The notes beneath the pieces were generated by a model, which saw only the letters and a list, made by a program, of their open reading frames with translations, made no database searches and was not told where the DNA came from. The position numbers were made by a program, and so were the translations under genes. This document shows positions 41,301 to 49,800 of a stretch of 64,000 bases of DNA, in pieces. Position 1 is the stretch's first letter. Each line of letters begins with the position of its first letter. The stretch lies in assembly GCA_016709315.1 (NCBI GenBank), contig JADJMZ010000001.1, forward strand, positions 620,001 to 684,000, written 5' to 3'. This DNA is from Ignavibacteria bacterium (lineage in GTDB: Bacteria > Bacteroidota > Ignavibacteria > Tepidaquicellales > Tepidaquicellaceae).

Positions 41301-43001
41301 CTACCTGTCATTTGCAACCTGAATAGCAATTTTATTTCCTTTGATCTGATTTTTGTTCATGATCTTAATAACTTTATCGGAATATGTTTTCGGAATTTCG
41401 ACAAAGCAGAACTTATCGAACATGGCAACTTCTCCGATGGATTTTCCGGGAATGCCTGTCTCTCCTGCAATTGCGCCTACTACATCGTTAACTTTTATTT
41501 TTGCTTTAGTTCCTATGTTTATAAACAATCTTACCATATCGCTGTCACTGCTTCCCCTGAAGCTGTCATTGCTTCCCCTGAAATTGTCTTTCCTGTCCTT
41601 TCCTTTCCTGCCGTCTTTTCCTCCGCTGCGATTTCTGTTCCCGCTTTCCCTTTCATAGCTGTTAGATGACATGGATGAAAATTTCTCTTCCGTTTTCATT
41701 GATTCTTCTTCTTTGCCTATTATCATTTTCAAAAGTGCCGAAGCAATTTCCTCTGAAGAATATTCTTCACTGTGCAATCTTTCAACTATATGAATATATC
41801 TTTTCATGTCTTCTTTGCCGTCCAGAACTTTTTTTACATCTTCAATCAGAGAATTTAACCTGATCTCTTCAACATCTTTCAGAGAAGGTATCTGCTGTCT
41901 GACAATTTTTGTTTTAGTATATCTTTCTATCTCTTTGATTTTATTGAAATCTTTTCCTACCGCAAAAGTAAATGCCTGTCCCGCTCTGCCTGCTCTTGCA
42001 GTTCTTCCTATTCTGTGAACATAATATTCTTCATCCTGAGGCATATCATAATTAAAAACAGCATCTATCTCTTCCACATCAATGCCTCTTGCGGCAACAT
42101 CAGTAGCTACAAGTATTTCAAGCGTACCGTTTCTGAATTTCGACATAACCCTGTCGCGCATCATCTGCTTCATATCGCCATGAAGCCCCTCAGCAAAATA
42201 TCCTCTTGCCTGCAGATGTGAAACTAATTCATCCACTACTCTTTTTGTGTTGCAGAATACAAGAGACAGCTTCGGATCGTGAATATCAATCAGTCTTGTT
42301 AAAACATCAAGCTTCATGTTCGGTTTGAGTTCAAAGAAATACTGATTGACATTAGGAACAGTTAATTCTTTATGTACAACCTTTATATGTTCGGCGTTTT
42401 TAAGATATTTTTTGGAAAGATCCATGATCTGCCTTGGCATTGTCGCGGAAAACATTACAGTCTGCCTTTCTTTCGGAGATGTCTTAAGTATTTTTTCAAT
42501 GTCATCCCTGAATCCCATGTCAAGCATTTCATCCGCTTCATCGAGAACCACCATTTTTACATTTTCAAGGTTCAATGTTCCTCTGTTAATGTGATCAATT
42601 AGTCTTCCCGGAGTAGCAATTACTATCTGAACACCGAACTTTAGTATTTTTATCTGCCTGTCAATGGACTGTCCGCCGTAAATCGGAACGACCTTTACAG
42701 TTTTCACATACTTCAGAAGATTATTCATTTCTTCAGCAACCTGAATTGCAAGTTCTCTGGTAGGACATAATACAAGCGCCTGAATATTTTTAGAATGCTT
42801 ATCAATTGCTTCTATCAGTGGAATCCCGAATGACGCTGTCTTTCCGGTGCCTGTCTGCGCCTGTCCGATGATATCTTTACCGCTCATTATTGCGGGTATT
42901 GCTTCAGACTGAATTGGTGTAGCTTCTTCAAATCCCATTTCTTCAACAGCTTTCTGAATTTCCTTGGAAAGATTCAGTTCGTCAAATTTTAATGTTTTCA
43001 T
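41301..43001 (-). CDS. deaD: DEAD-box RNA helicase with DbpA-like RNA-binding domain
   Basis: This 566-residue protein has Q motif EEATPIQ (about 25-31), Walker A AQTGTGKT (48-55), DEAD (154-157), FSAT, and C-terminal helicase motif HRIGRTARAG. A low-complexity Ser/Arg/Gly linker lies at about 440-485. The end (about 488-566, VRLFINIGTKAKIKVNDVVGA ... KIAIQV) matches the DbpA RNA-binding domain. It fits CsdA/DeaD cold-shock and ribosome-assembly helicases. The gene stands alone between HAD and PhoH genes. Confidence 0.92.
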   Translation of the reverse strand: MKTLKFDELNLSKEIQKAVEEMGFEEATPIQSEAIPAIMSGKDIIGQAQTGTGKTASFGIPLIEAIDKHSKNIQALVLCPTRELAIQVAEEMNNLLKYVKTVKVVPIYGGQSIDRQIKILKFGVQIVIATPGRLIDHINRGTLNLENVKMVVLDEADEMLDMGFRDDIEKILKTSPKERQTVMFSATMPRQIMDLSKKYLKNAEHIKVVHKELTVPNVNQYFFELKPNMKLDVLTRLIDIHDPKLSLVFCNTKRVVDELVSHLQARGYFAEGLHGDMKQMMRDRVMSKFRNGTLEILVATDVAARGIDVEEIDAVFNYDMPQDEEYYVHRIGRTARAGRAGQAFTFAVGKDFNKIKEIERYTKTKIVRQQIPSLKDVEEIRLNSLIEDVKKVLDGKEDMKRYIHIVERLHSEEYSSEEIASALLKMIIGKEEESMKTEEKFSSMSSNSYERESGNRNRSGGKDGRKGKDRKDNFRGSNDSFRGSSDSDMVRLFINIGTKAKIKVNDVVGAIAGETGIPGKSIGEVAMFDKFCFVEIPKTYSDKVIKIMNKNQIKGNKIAIQVANDR

Positions 43002-43126
43002 TTTATTGTTTATTTATTTTTATCTAAGTTGTAATTTTTAAAATTGTATTATAAAATTTATAGCAAGGCGGTAATCCGCTAAAACGGTTTACAGGACTCA
43101 AATTGATTTCAAAACTCTGATCCTTA

Positions 43127-44464
43127 TTAAAGCAAATTACTGGCAAGTTCGGCGAGTTCTGATCTTTCTCCTTTTACAAGATTCACATGAGCATAAAGCT
43201 TCTGCCCCTTGAAATGTTCAATTAAGTAGGAAAGCCCGTTGGACTCCGAATCAAGATACGGATGATCTATCTGGTATATATCTCCTGTAAAAACCAGTTT
43301 GACACCCTCACCTGCACGGGTTATGATGGTTTTTATTTCATGAGGTGTAAGATTCTGAGCTTCATCTACAATAAAAAATATCCTCTGCAAACTTCTGCCT
43401 CTGATGTATGTAAGAGGTTCTATTACAAGTTTGTTTTCTTTTACAAGCTGAGTAATTGTCTGATGCTGTTTATCAGTTTCACTGTACTGATCCTGAATTA
43501 CTTTTATATTGTCCCATAGCGGCTGCATATAAGGAGCAAGTTTATCATTAACATCTCCCGGAAGATAACCTATGTCCTTGTTACTCAGAGGAACAACCGG
43601 TCTTGCAATATATATCTGCCTGTAATTTTTTCTTACATGTAATGCAGAAGCAATTGCAAGTAATGTCTTGCCTGTTCCGGCTTTTCCGGTAAGAGAAACA
43701 AGAGGAATATTGTTGTTTGTTAATGCATCCGTAGCAAAAGTCTGCTCGGCATTTCTTGCCTTTATACCGTAAGTATCGTATTTGTCAACTTTTCTTAAAA
43801 CCTCTTTCTGCTGATCCAGGTGAGCGAGAACTGATCTGTTGCTGTTCCGGAGAATATAAAATTTATTCGGTAGAACTTCTCCCTTCATTTTCTTTGCAGC
43901 TTCCTTAAAATTAACTTCATAAGGCGGCTGATATAATTTCACTAGTATTTCATCATCAAAATCTTCAATGGTTTCCTTTCCGCTGTATAACTCTTCGACA
44001 TTACTGATCCTGTCGGTTGTATAATCTTCAGATAGAACGCCAATTGCTTTTGCTTTCATTCTCAGATTTACATCCTTTGTAACAAGTATGTATGATCTTT
44101 TTTTATCCGACTTCTGAAGTTCAAGCGCACATCCGAGTATCCTGTGATCGGGTGTATCATCTTTGAATATCCCGCGAATCTCTTCATTCAAACCTCTTGA
44201 AATCGCTATCCTTACCTTGCCTCTGCCTTTTCCCAGAGTTACGCCTCCGTTAAAAAGAGCTGTACCGGTCATCGAATCAAGAGTTCGTGCAAATTCCCTG
44301 GCATTAAGATTTATTACCTGACTTCCCCGTTTGAAATGATCTAGCTCTTCTATTACAGTAAGAGGAATAACGATATCGTTTTCTTTGAACTGATGTATGC
44401 AGGAAGAATCATGAAGTATTACATTTGTATCTAATATAAAAACTTTTAATGATTTTTTTGCCAT
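43127..44464 (-). CDS. PhoH-family ATPase with N-terminal PIN domain
   Basis: This 445-residue protein has an N-terminal PIN ribonuclease domain (VFILDTNVILHDSSCI, then VIEELDHFKRGS with active-site acids, about residues 7-150). A PhoH ATPase domain follows, with Walker A GKAGTGKT, RPVVPLSNKDIGYLPGD and FFIVDEAQNLTPHE (Walker B). PIN-PhoH proteins are predicted RNA helicase/nucleases. Length is normal. It is flanked by 125 bp and 192 bp without genes, so it is probably monocistronic. Confidence 0.92.
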   Translation of the reverse strand: MAKKSLKVFILDTNVILHDSSCIHQFKENDIVIPLTVIEELDHFKRGSQVINLNAREFARTLDSMTGTALFNGGVTLGKGRGKVRIAISRGLNEEIRGIFKDDTPDHRILGCALELQKSDKKRSYILVTKDVNLRMKAKAIGVLSEDYTTDRISNVEELYSGKETIEDFDDEILVKLYQPPYEVNFKEAAKKMKGEVLPNKFYILRNSNRSVLAHLDQQKEVLRKVDKYDTYGIKARNAEQTFATDALTNNNIPLVSLTGKAGTGKTLLAIASALHVRKNYRQIYIARPVVPLSNKDIGYLPGDVNDKLAPYMQPLWDNIKVIQDQYSETDKQHQTITQLVKENKLVIEPLTYIRGRSLQRIFFIVDEAQNLTPHEIKTIITRAGEGVKLVFTGDIYQIDHPYLDSESNGLSYLIEHFKGQKLYAHVNLVKGERSELAELASNLL

Positions 44465-44656
44465 TAAACAAGAATACTTTGGAAATGAATTTTCTATTAG
44501 TGTTTTAATATAATTCTTCTGATTGCCAATAGAAATGTATGAAATGGAAATCTAAAAGATTGCTTTTTAGAAATTCAGTGGTTATAAATGTAGTATTTGA
44601 ATGATTTGTTTAAATATGGTTTCAAATTGAACTTTGATCCTGCAATATTCCTAAAT

Positions 44657-45997
44657 TTATTTTCTTCTTTTATCTAATATTTTCACAAAAGACTTTTCTC
44701 TTACTTCATCAAGCGTCAGTCCGGTATTTAAAATTTCATCTTCAGTAATTGCGCCGCAATTCAATGACCTTAAAAAATAATTCAGCAATCCCTGACCTGT
44801 AGCTGCATCATCAAACACATCCCCGACAAGAGTTGCCTGCGCAGCTTTTTCAATAAAATTTTTCAGTCTTTCCGAAGCCTCCTTTTGACCGCTCAAAAAA
44901 AACATATACACTGCGGCATATCTCACGGGAAGCTGAGCCGGATGCAGATCCCAGCCCTGATAAAATGCATTCTCAAGCGAATGCTGCACATCATCATACA
45001 TCTTTTTCCATGCCCTGTGGATTATGACTTTGTTTTCATTTTTTTGTCCGGCTGATAAGTTATCGCCTTTATTCGGACCGACCGGCATTACATTTGTCGC
45101 GCCGTCAGAAAGCCAGACACCTGTTCCGGCAAGCGAAACTTTCATCATGTTCCTCGCAAAATCGCAAACCGGATGATCCATTGCCTGAAGTCTTGCAGTA
45201 ATGTCACACGAAGCTGTATAATCATAAACTCCGAAATGCGCCGCCTTGCATCTGCCTTTACCTGCAGTAACAAGCTTCAATAAATTTGATTTTCCTTTTG
45301 TATCAAAGATTGACTGAGTTGTCTCAATCATTATTTCCATTTTCAGAGATCCTGAAGGTAAATTCAGTTTTGACTCAAGAATTTCAAAAATATTTACAAG
45401 TGAAGATACATGTTCTTTTACAGTAACTTTCGGAAGCGTAACAACAAAATTTTCAGGAAGCTTTCCGTTGCTCTTTTCAGTAAGTGTTGAAAGAAATATA
45501 TCCAGCGTCCTTACTGCTCTTCGTTTATGCTCTTCGGAAAAATTTTTAATTCTTATTCCGAAAAACGGAGGTAATGTATTTTCTTCAATGCCTTTTGCTG
45601 TTTCCAGAGCTGTTTGTTTGGCAGCTTCATCTTCTTCTATATCGGATCTTACTCCAAACCCATCCTCAAAATCTATTCTGAAATCTTCTACAGCTTCTTT
45701 TTTAAGTTTGTCAATAATTTTTAAATAAACTTTTCCCGGCAACTCGTCTTCAGAATTTAAACCAAATGCTTTTGCAAATTCATTTTTATCATGAGCGTAT
45801 TCCAGAAATGTCCTGAGAGCAAGTTCACCCATTTTAACTGCGGTATCAAACTTAAAAAGCTGCGCTCCTCCGTAAACAGTCTGTACGGGCTGTCTCTCCG
45901 GCAATTCTCCCGGATAATATTCCTTTGTAACGGAATTAGCTTTCGTCAGATCTGAAAATATTTTTTCAATTAAAGTGTCGTCAGGCGTTGATTTCAT
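44657..45997 (-). CDS. HpcH/HpaI aldolase-like protein (DUF6986-like)
   Basis: This 446-residue protein belongs to the aldolase/citrate lyase TIM-barrel superfamily. Visible elements are FRIDFEDGFGVRSDIEEDEAA, LKMEIMIETTQSIFD (metal-ligand Glu region), CKAAHFGVYDYTASCDITA and the C-terminal GWDLHPAQLPVRYAAVYMFF. This arrangement resembles the DUF6986 group of long aldolase-like proteins of unknown substrate. It stands alone, 82 bp downstream of mnmG on the same strand. Confidence 0.75.
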   Translation of the reverse strand: MKSTPDDTLIEKIFSDLTKANSVTKEYYPGELPERQPVQTVYGGAQLFKFDTAVKMGELALRTFLEYAHDKNEFAKAFGLNSEDELPGKVYLKIIDKLKKEAVEDFRIDFEDGFGVRSDIEEDEAAKQTALETAKGIEENTLPPFFGIRIKNFSEEHKRRAVRTLDIFLSTLTEKSNGKLPENFVVTLPKVTVKEHVSSLVNIFEILESKLNLPSGSLKMEIMIETTQSIFDTKGKSNLLKLVTAGKGRCKAAHFGVYDYTASCDITARLQAMDHPVCDFARNMMKVSLAGTGVWLSDGATNVMPVGPNKGDNLSAGQKNENKVIIHRAWKKMYDDVQHSLENAFYQGWDLHPAQLPVRYAAVYMFFLSGQKEASERLKNFIEKAAQATLVGDVFDDAATGQGLLNYFLRSLNCGAITEDEILNTGLTLDEVREKSFVKILDKRRK

Positions 45998-46079
45998 TTG
46001 ATAGTTTCTGTTTTAAAAAAAAAGTGAAATTGTTTTTAATTAATTTTAAAAATAAATATTTATTAATGCTGACAATAAA

Positions 46080-47987
46080 TTAACCTCTCATATATATCAT
46101 TATAGCTGAAATATCCGAAGGTCTGACTCCGGAAATTCTCATTGCCTGACCGATCGAATTTGGTTTAACTTTTTCGAGTTTTTCGAGAGCTTCTGTTGAT
46201 AATGATCTTATCTTTCTGAACTTAAAATCATCGGGTATCCTTATTTCCTCATTTTTTACAAACTGATTTATCTGATCATTTTGTCTGTCAATGTATCCTT
46301 TATATTTTAAATCAATCTCTATTTGATTCATAACTTCTTTATTCTTCTTAATTTCCATAAGTAAATTATTTTCATTAAATGCTTCTTTGTCAAGTAATTC
46401 AGGCAGTCTCACTTCATTTCTTTTGATTATATTTGACAGAAATTCGTTTTGTGAAATCTCACTCGAACTCTTAGCCGAAAGATATTCGTTAACAGCTTTG
46501 GGGCTCACAGTATTTGAGTTAAAATATTCTATTCCTTCTTTAATCAGTCTAATGTTTGAATTGAGATTTCCTAACATTCCGTTATCAATAAGTCCGAGCT
46601 TGTTTCCGTAATGCATAAGTCTCTGATCAGCATTATCCTGCCTCAATACGAGTCTGTACTCTGCGCTTGATGTAAACATTCTGTATGGTTCTTCAGGACA
46701 TTTATTAATAAGATCATCTATCATAACTCCAATATAAGCTTCACTCCTTTTCAGTATCAGAGGTTCTTCTCTTTTTAGTTTAAGCGAAGCGTTTATCCCT
46801 GCCATTAAACCCTGAGCTGCCGCTTCTTCATAACCTGATGTTCCATTGATCTGACCGGCTGTATAAAGTCCGGAAACGAGCTTAGTTTCAAGAGAAAGAT
46901 TTATCTGATGCGTAGGAAAAAAATCATATTCGACCGCGTAACCCTGTTTTAAAATATTAACTGTTTGGAGTCCGGCAATTGTTCTTGCAGCTTTAAGCTG
47001 AACTTCAACAGGAAGACTTGTAGAAAATCCGTTCATGTAAATCGAATCTCCTTCAAGAGTCTCCGGTTCGAGAAATATCTGATGCCGCGGCTTTTCTGAA
47101 AATCTGGAAATCTTATCTTCAATTGAAGGACAATATCTCGGACCCACACCTTTAATTCTTCCGGTAAACATAGGCGAATCCTCAAATCCGGTTCTTAAAA
47201 TTTCATGTGTCAATTCATTTGTATGAGTAAGATAACAATCTACCTGTTTTTGAAAAGGAAAATTTCCTTTATCTGTTTTATAAGAAAACGGCTGTGGATC
47301 TGCATCACCTGTCTGAATTTCCATTACTCCGAAATCAATAGATTCATAATGTAATCTCGGTGGAGTGCCTGTTTTCAGTCTTCCCGTTTCAAATCCTAAT
47401 TTCATCATACATTCGGATAAGCCGGTAGCAGATTTTTCACCTATCCTTCCGCCTTCGACCTGTGAATTTCCGGTATGCATAACCGCATTTAAAAATGTTC
47501 CTGAAGTTATAATCACAGCTTTACAGTCAAATTCATTTCCTGATTCAGTTTCTATTCCTTGAATTTCATACTTGTAAATTCCGTCTTTATTTTTGATTTC
47601 TGATACTTTAAGATTTTTAACTAAATCCTGAATAACTTCAATGCCTTTGCCTTCATATATAAATTCCGCTGCAACTGCAGAATACAGATTTTTATCAGAT
47701 TGACACCTTGGAGACCAAACAGCAGGACCTTTTGAAGTATTAAGCATTTTAAACTGAATACCTGTTTTATCAGCTATTTGACCCATAACTCCTCCTAATG
47801 CGTCAATCTCCCTGACCAGATGACCCTTTGCAGTTCCGCCAATTGCAGGATTACAGCTCATTCGTCCGATTGCGTTTTTGTCCATAGTAATTAATCCAAC
47901 AGAACAACCTGTCTTTTCAGCAGCAATTGAAGCTTCAACACCTGCATGACCAGCACCGATAACAATTATATCAAAATATTTTTTCAT
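46080..47987 (-). CDS. mnmG: tRNA uridine 5-carboxymethylaminomethyl modification enzyme MnmG
   Basis: MnmG is an FAD enzyme that, with MnmE, modifies U34 of tRNAs. I choose the ATG at 47987 because the family begins MKKYFDIIVIGAGHAGVEAS, giving 635 residues; an upstream ATG at 48032 would add 15 unrelated residues. Features are GAGHAG near residue 9, MSCNPAIGGTAKGHLVREIDALGG, TGTPPRLHY, GRIKGVGPRYCPSIEDK and TSAEYRLVLRQDNADQRL. It lies beside a gene-poor region with a near-parS palindrome. Neither mnmE nor rsmG is adjacent. Confidence 0.96.
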   Translation of the reverse strand: MKKYFDIIVIGAGHAGVEASIAAEKTGCSVGLITMDKNAIGRMSCNPAIGGTAKGHLVREIDALGGVMGQIADKTGIQFKMLNTSKGPAVWSPRCQSDKNLYSAVAAEFIYEGKGIEVIQDLVKNLKVSEIKNKDGIYKYEIQGIETESGNEFDCKAVIITSGTFLNAVMHTGNSQVEGGRIGEKSATGLSECMMKLGFETGRLKTGTPPRLHYESIDFGVMEIQTGDADPQPFSYKTDKGNFPFQKQVDCYLTHTNELTHEILRTGFEDSPMFTGRIKGVGPRYCPSIEDKISRFSEKPRHQIFLEPETLEGDSIYMNGFSTSLPVEVQLKAARTIAGLQTVNILKQGYAVEYDFFPTHQINLSLETKLVSGLYTAGQINGTSGYEEAAAQGLMAGINASLKLKREEPLILKRSEAYIGVMIDDLINKCPEEPYRMFTSSAEYRLVLRQDNADQRLMHYGNKLGLIDNGMLGNLNSNIRLIKEGIEYFNSNTVSPKAVNEYLSAKSSSEISQNEFLSNIIKRNEVRLPELLDKEAFNENNLLMEIKKNKEVMNQIEIDLKYKGYIDRQNDQINQFVKNEEIRIPDDFKFRKIRSLSTEALEKLEKVKPNSIGQAMRISGVRPSDISAIMIYMRG

Positions 47988-48489
47988 AGAATTAATTAAA
48001 TTTAAACTTTTATATTCTCTTTTTCTATGCAAATTTAATTTATTATTTTAATAAATAACAACAATAACTATCTTTAAATATATGTTTTTACAGTGTTTAC
48101 GAATTGTTTCGCATGAAACAAAATAGTTAAATGATAAATAAGAAATAAAAAAAGCAAAAATTTATTACACCTAAGAAGATCAATTTAAGCAAATTTATTA
48201 AAATATGAAAATTCTACTGCTTACAATCAACTGATGTAATTTTTAAATTTTGGATAATTTATTATAAATTAGTAACTATAAATTCAATTCGGAAATGTTC
48301 CAATTATTTTGTTCTTAATTTAAATAGATTGTTTTATTGTATCTACAACATGTGAAATTTGAAGTAGTAAGTGATTATATAAATTGGTTTGATTAAAAGA
48401 ATTTCCGAAAAATTGAATTGGGTGTATATATTTTACAATGAAGAATTACTGAACAAAATTAATTTCAAAACTATGCTTATAATACTAAT
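47988..48489. other. AT-rich gene-free stretch upstream of mnmG
   Basis: No coding frame is convincing on either strand. Apart from the near-parS site at 48105-48120 I see no repeat, tRNA or DnaA box (TTATCCACA or a one-mismatch variant). It should contain the mnmG promoter. Confidence 0.5.
48105..48120. promoter_or_regulatory. Near-parS palindrome upstream of mnmG
   Basis: TGTTTCGCATGAAACA differs from the ParB-binding consensus TGTTTCACGTGAAACA at two central positions. The flanking base on each side extends the outer arms to TTGTTTC/GAAACAA. It lies 118 bp before the mnmG start, in an AT-rich gene-poor region. In many bacteria parS sites cluster near mnmG and the origin. An ordinary operator of mnmG or chance is also possible, because the palindrome centre is imperfect. 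Confidence 0.4.
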
Positions 48490-48848
48490 TAGAGACTTCT
48501 GAAAAACTAAATATCTCGAATTGTTATTCACTTCCGCTTTTCCCGCTAGGTCAACTACATTGAAGAATGCTAGTGTCGGGGGTAATGCCAAAAAGCTAAA
48601 GGATTTTCAAAACCTTCACTTTTTCTCCTTCCCGAGTTTATCTCAAAACATAATATTTCATTACAACGCAAAGGAGCAGTGTCGCAGTATTCTAATTTTC
48701 ACTTAAATTTCTCTGCTTCTTTATTACTCGGCGCTGAGATATTAACATTGCGGTCTTGGCTACTCTCCAGGTTGTCCATTATAAAGTTAGTTTTAATTTA
48801 GATTTACTATTAAAAGCTTTCCTGAGTGACAGGGTTTTTCGGAAGTTA
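48490..48848. mobile_element. Degenerate MITE-like element A
   Basis: The left end is the 19-bp sequence TAGAGACTTCTGAAAAACT (48490-48508), identical to the ends of element B. The right end near 48832-48848 is a decayed inverted copy (GGGTTTTTCGGAAGT). The interior has a partial resemblance to element B (ATTC.C..CCG...GTCGGGGG). No functional reading frame is present. It abuts element B directly, so the second may have inserted at the edge of the first, or they arose by duplication. Confidence 0.5.
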
Positions 48849-48853
48849 CTACT

Positions 48854-49151
48854 TAGAGACTTCTGAAAAACTCCTACTGTCATTCCCGCCCGCCTTGCCG
48901 CGAGGCAAGAACGCTTTTGTCGGGGGGTACCCTCTGGGTCATCCAATCATTGAAAACTATCTTAAAAATGGATTCCCGATAGGAGCAGACTGTCCGAAAA
49001 CGTAATTTTGCCTCGAAGACCAAAGTAAAAAACTTAAAAAAACTTCTTAGAGACTTTAGGTCTTGGAGGTAAATCAAATATTTTGTTTTCGGACGGTCTT
49101 GAGCACTCGGGAATGACAAATCGAGGAGAGTTAGTTTTTCAGAAGTCTCTA
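48854..49151. mobile_element. MITE-like element B with perfect 19-bp terminal inverted repeats
   Basis: Perfect inverted repeats TAGAGACTTCTGAAAAACT (48854-48872) and its complement (49133-49151) bound 298 bp. Inside them are subterminal inverted motifs TGTCATTCCCG and CGGGAATGACA, and an inner pair TGTCCGAAAAC / GTTTTCGGACGG. The whole could fold into one long imperfect hairpin. An open frame at 48880-49119 (-) covers this structure but looks non-genic. No transposase is present, so this is a non-autonomous element or an intergenic repeat unit. Confidence 0.7.
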
Positions 49152-49800
49152 CTTAAAAAATAGAATATACCGCCAGTCTATACTTTGACTTTCATTACAG
49201 CAATACATATTCGATATTCACAGACTATGATATGGAGGTAATGTATAAGTGATGTTTTGAATTAGTAAAATTTTGTTAAACCTGGACATTTTAATTTTTA
49301 AAGAGAATAAATATTTTTAAATGTAAAACTCTATATTTAAGGATGTAACTTATTGTTAATACAGTACTAATAATAGACTTAATATTTATTAATTGTAGTA
49401 AACATTAAATAGAAATTTTTTATTCTATTAATAAATGTTTTTTAAAATCTTTGAAATTATGTTTTTAAATTATCAAGCAATAAGGTAACAAAAAATTTAT
49501 ATTTTCCGGTTTGCCAAACTCAAGGATAAACTGATCAGAAATTTTGCAGGATTTGATTTCTTATAGACTTAAAAAAAATCTTTCACTGTTCTGCTGGATC
49601 AGGCAACAACCCATCCTGATAATCAGCATTGAATAAAGACCAAGTACTAAATTCTTTAAAAAAAATCTGATCTTAACCGGCTTTAAATCTATTTTTCTTA
49701 CTTTAAAAAATCCTAGACCAATAAAGACTATTTTAACATAGAATTATTTTTATATTTATTACTAATACTAAATTGTTTTATTTTGAATAAATATAAAATT
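49152..49800. other. AT-rich gene-free stretch upstream of the Asp-box protein
   Basis: No convincing gene is present on either strand. The stretch is extremely AT-rich, with a few GC patches near 49610. No DnaA boxes, tRNA or strong hairpin were seen. It should hold the promoter of the gene starting at 49801. Confidence 0.5.

Noticed and set aside
41280..42602. Several plus-strand open frames within the helicase gene
   Set aside because: They are antisense shadows of deaD, with low-complexity Ser/Leu/Phe composition typical of complementary frames.
48521..48706. 61-residue plus-strand open frame in element A
   Set aside because: It overlaps the degenerate repeat element and resembles no protein; judged chance.
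48880..49119. 79-residue minus-strand open frame inside MITE-like element B
   Set aside because: It lies wholly within an inverted-repeat structure, its composition follows the palindromic motifs, and it has no recognisable domain or SD.
47988..49800. Replication origin beside mnmG
   Set aside because: No DnaA boxes, dnaA, parA or parB were seen; only one near-parS site supports it, so it is kept as a finding rather than a feature.
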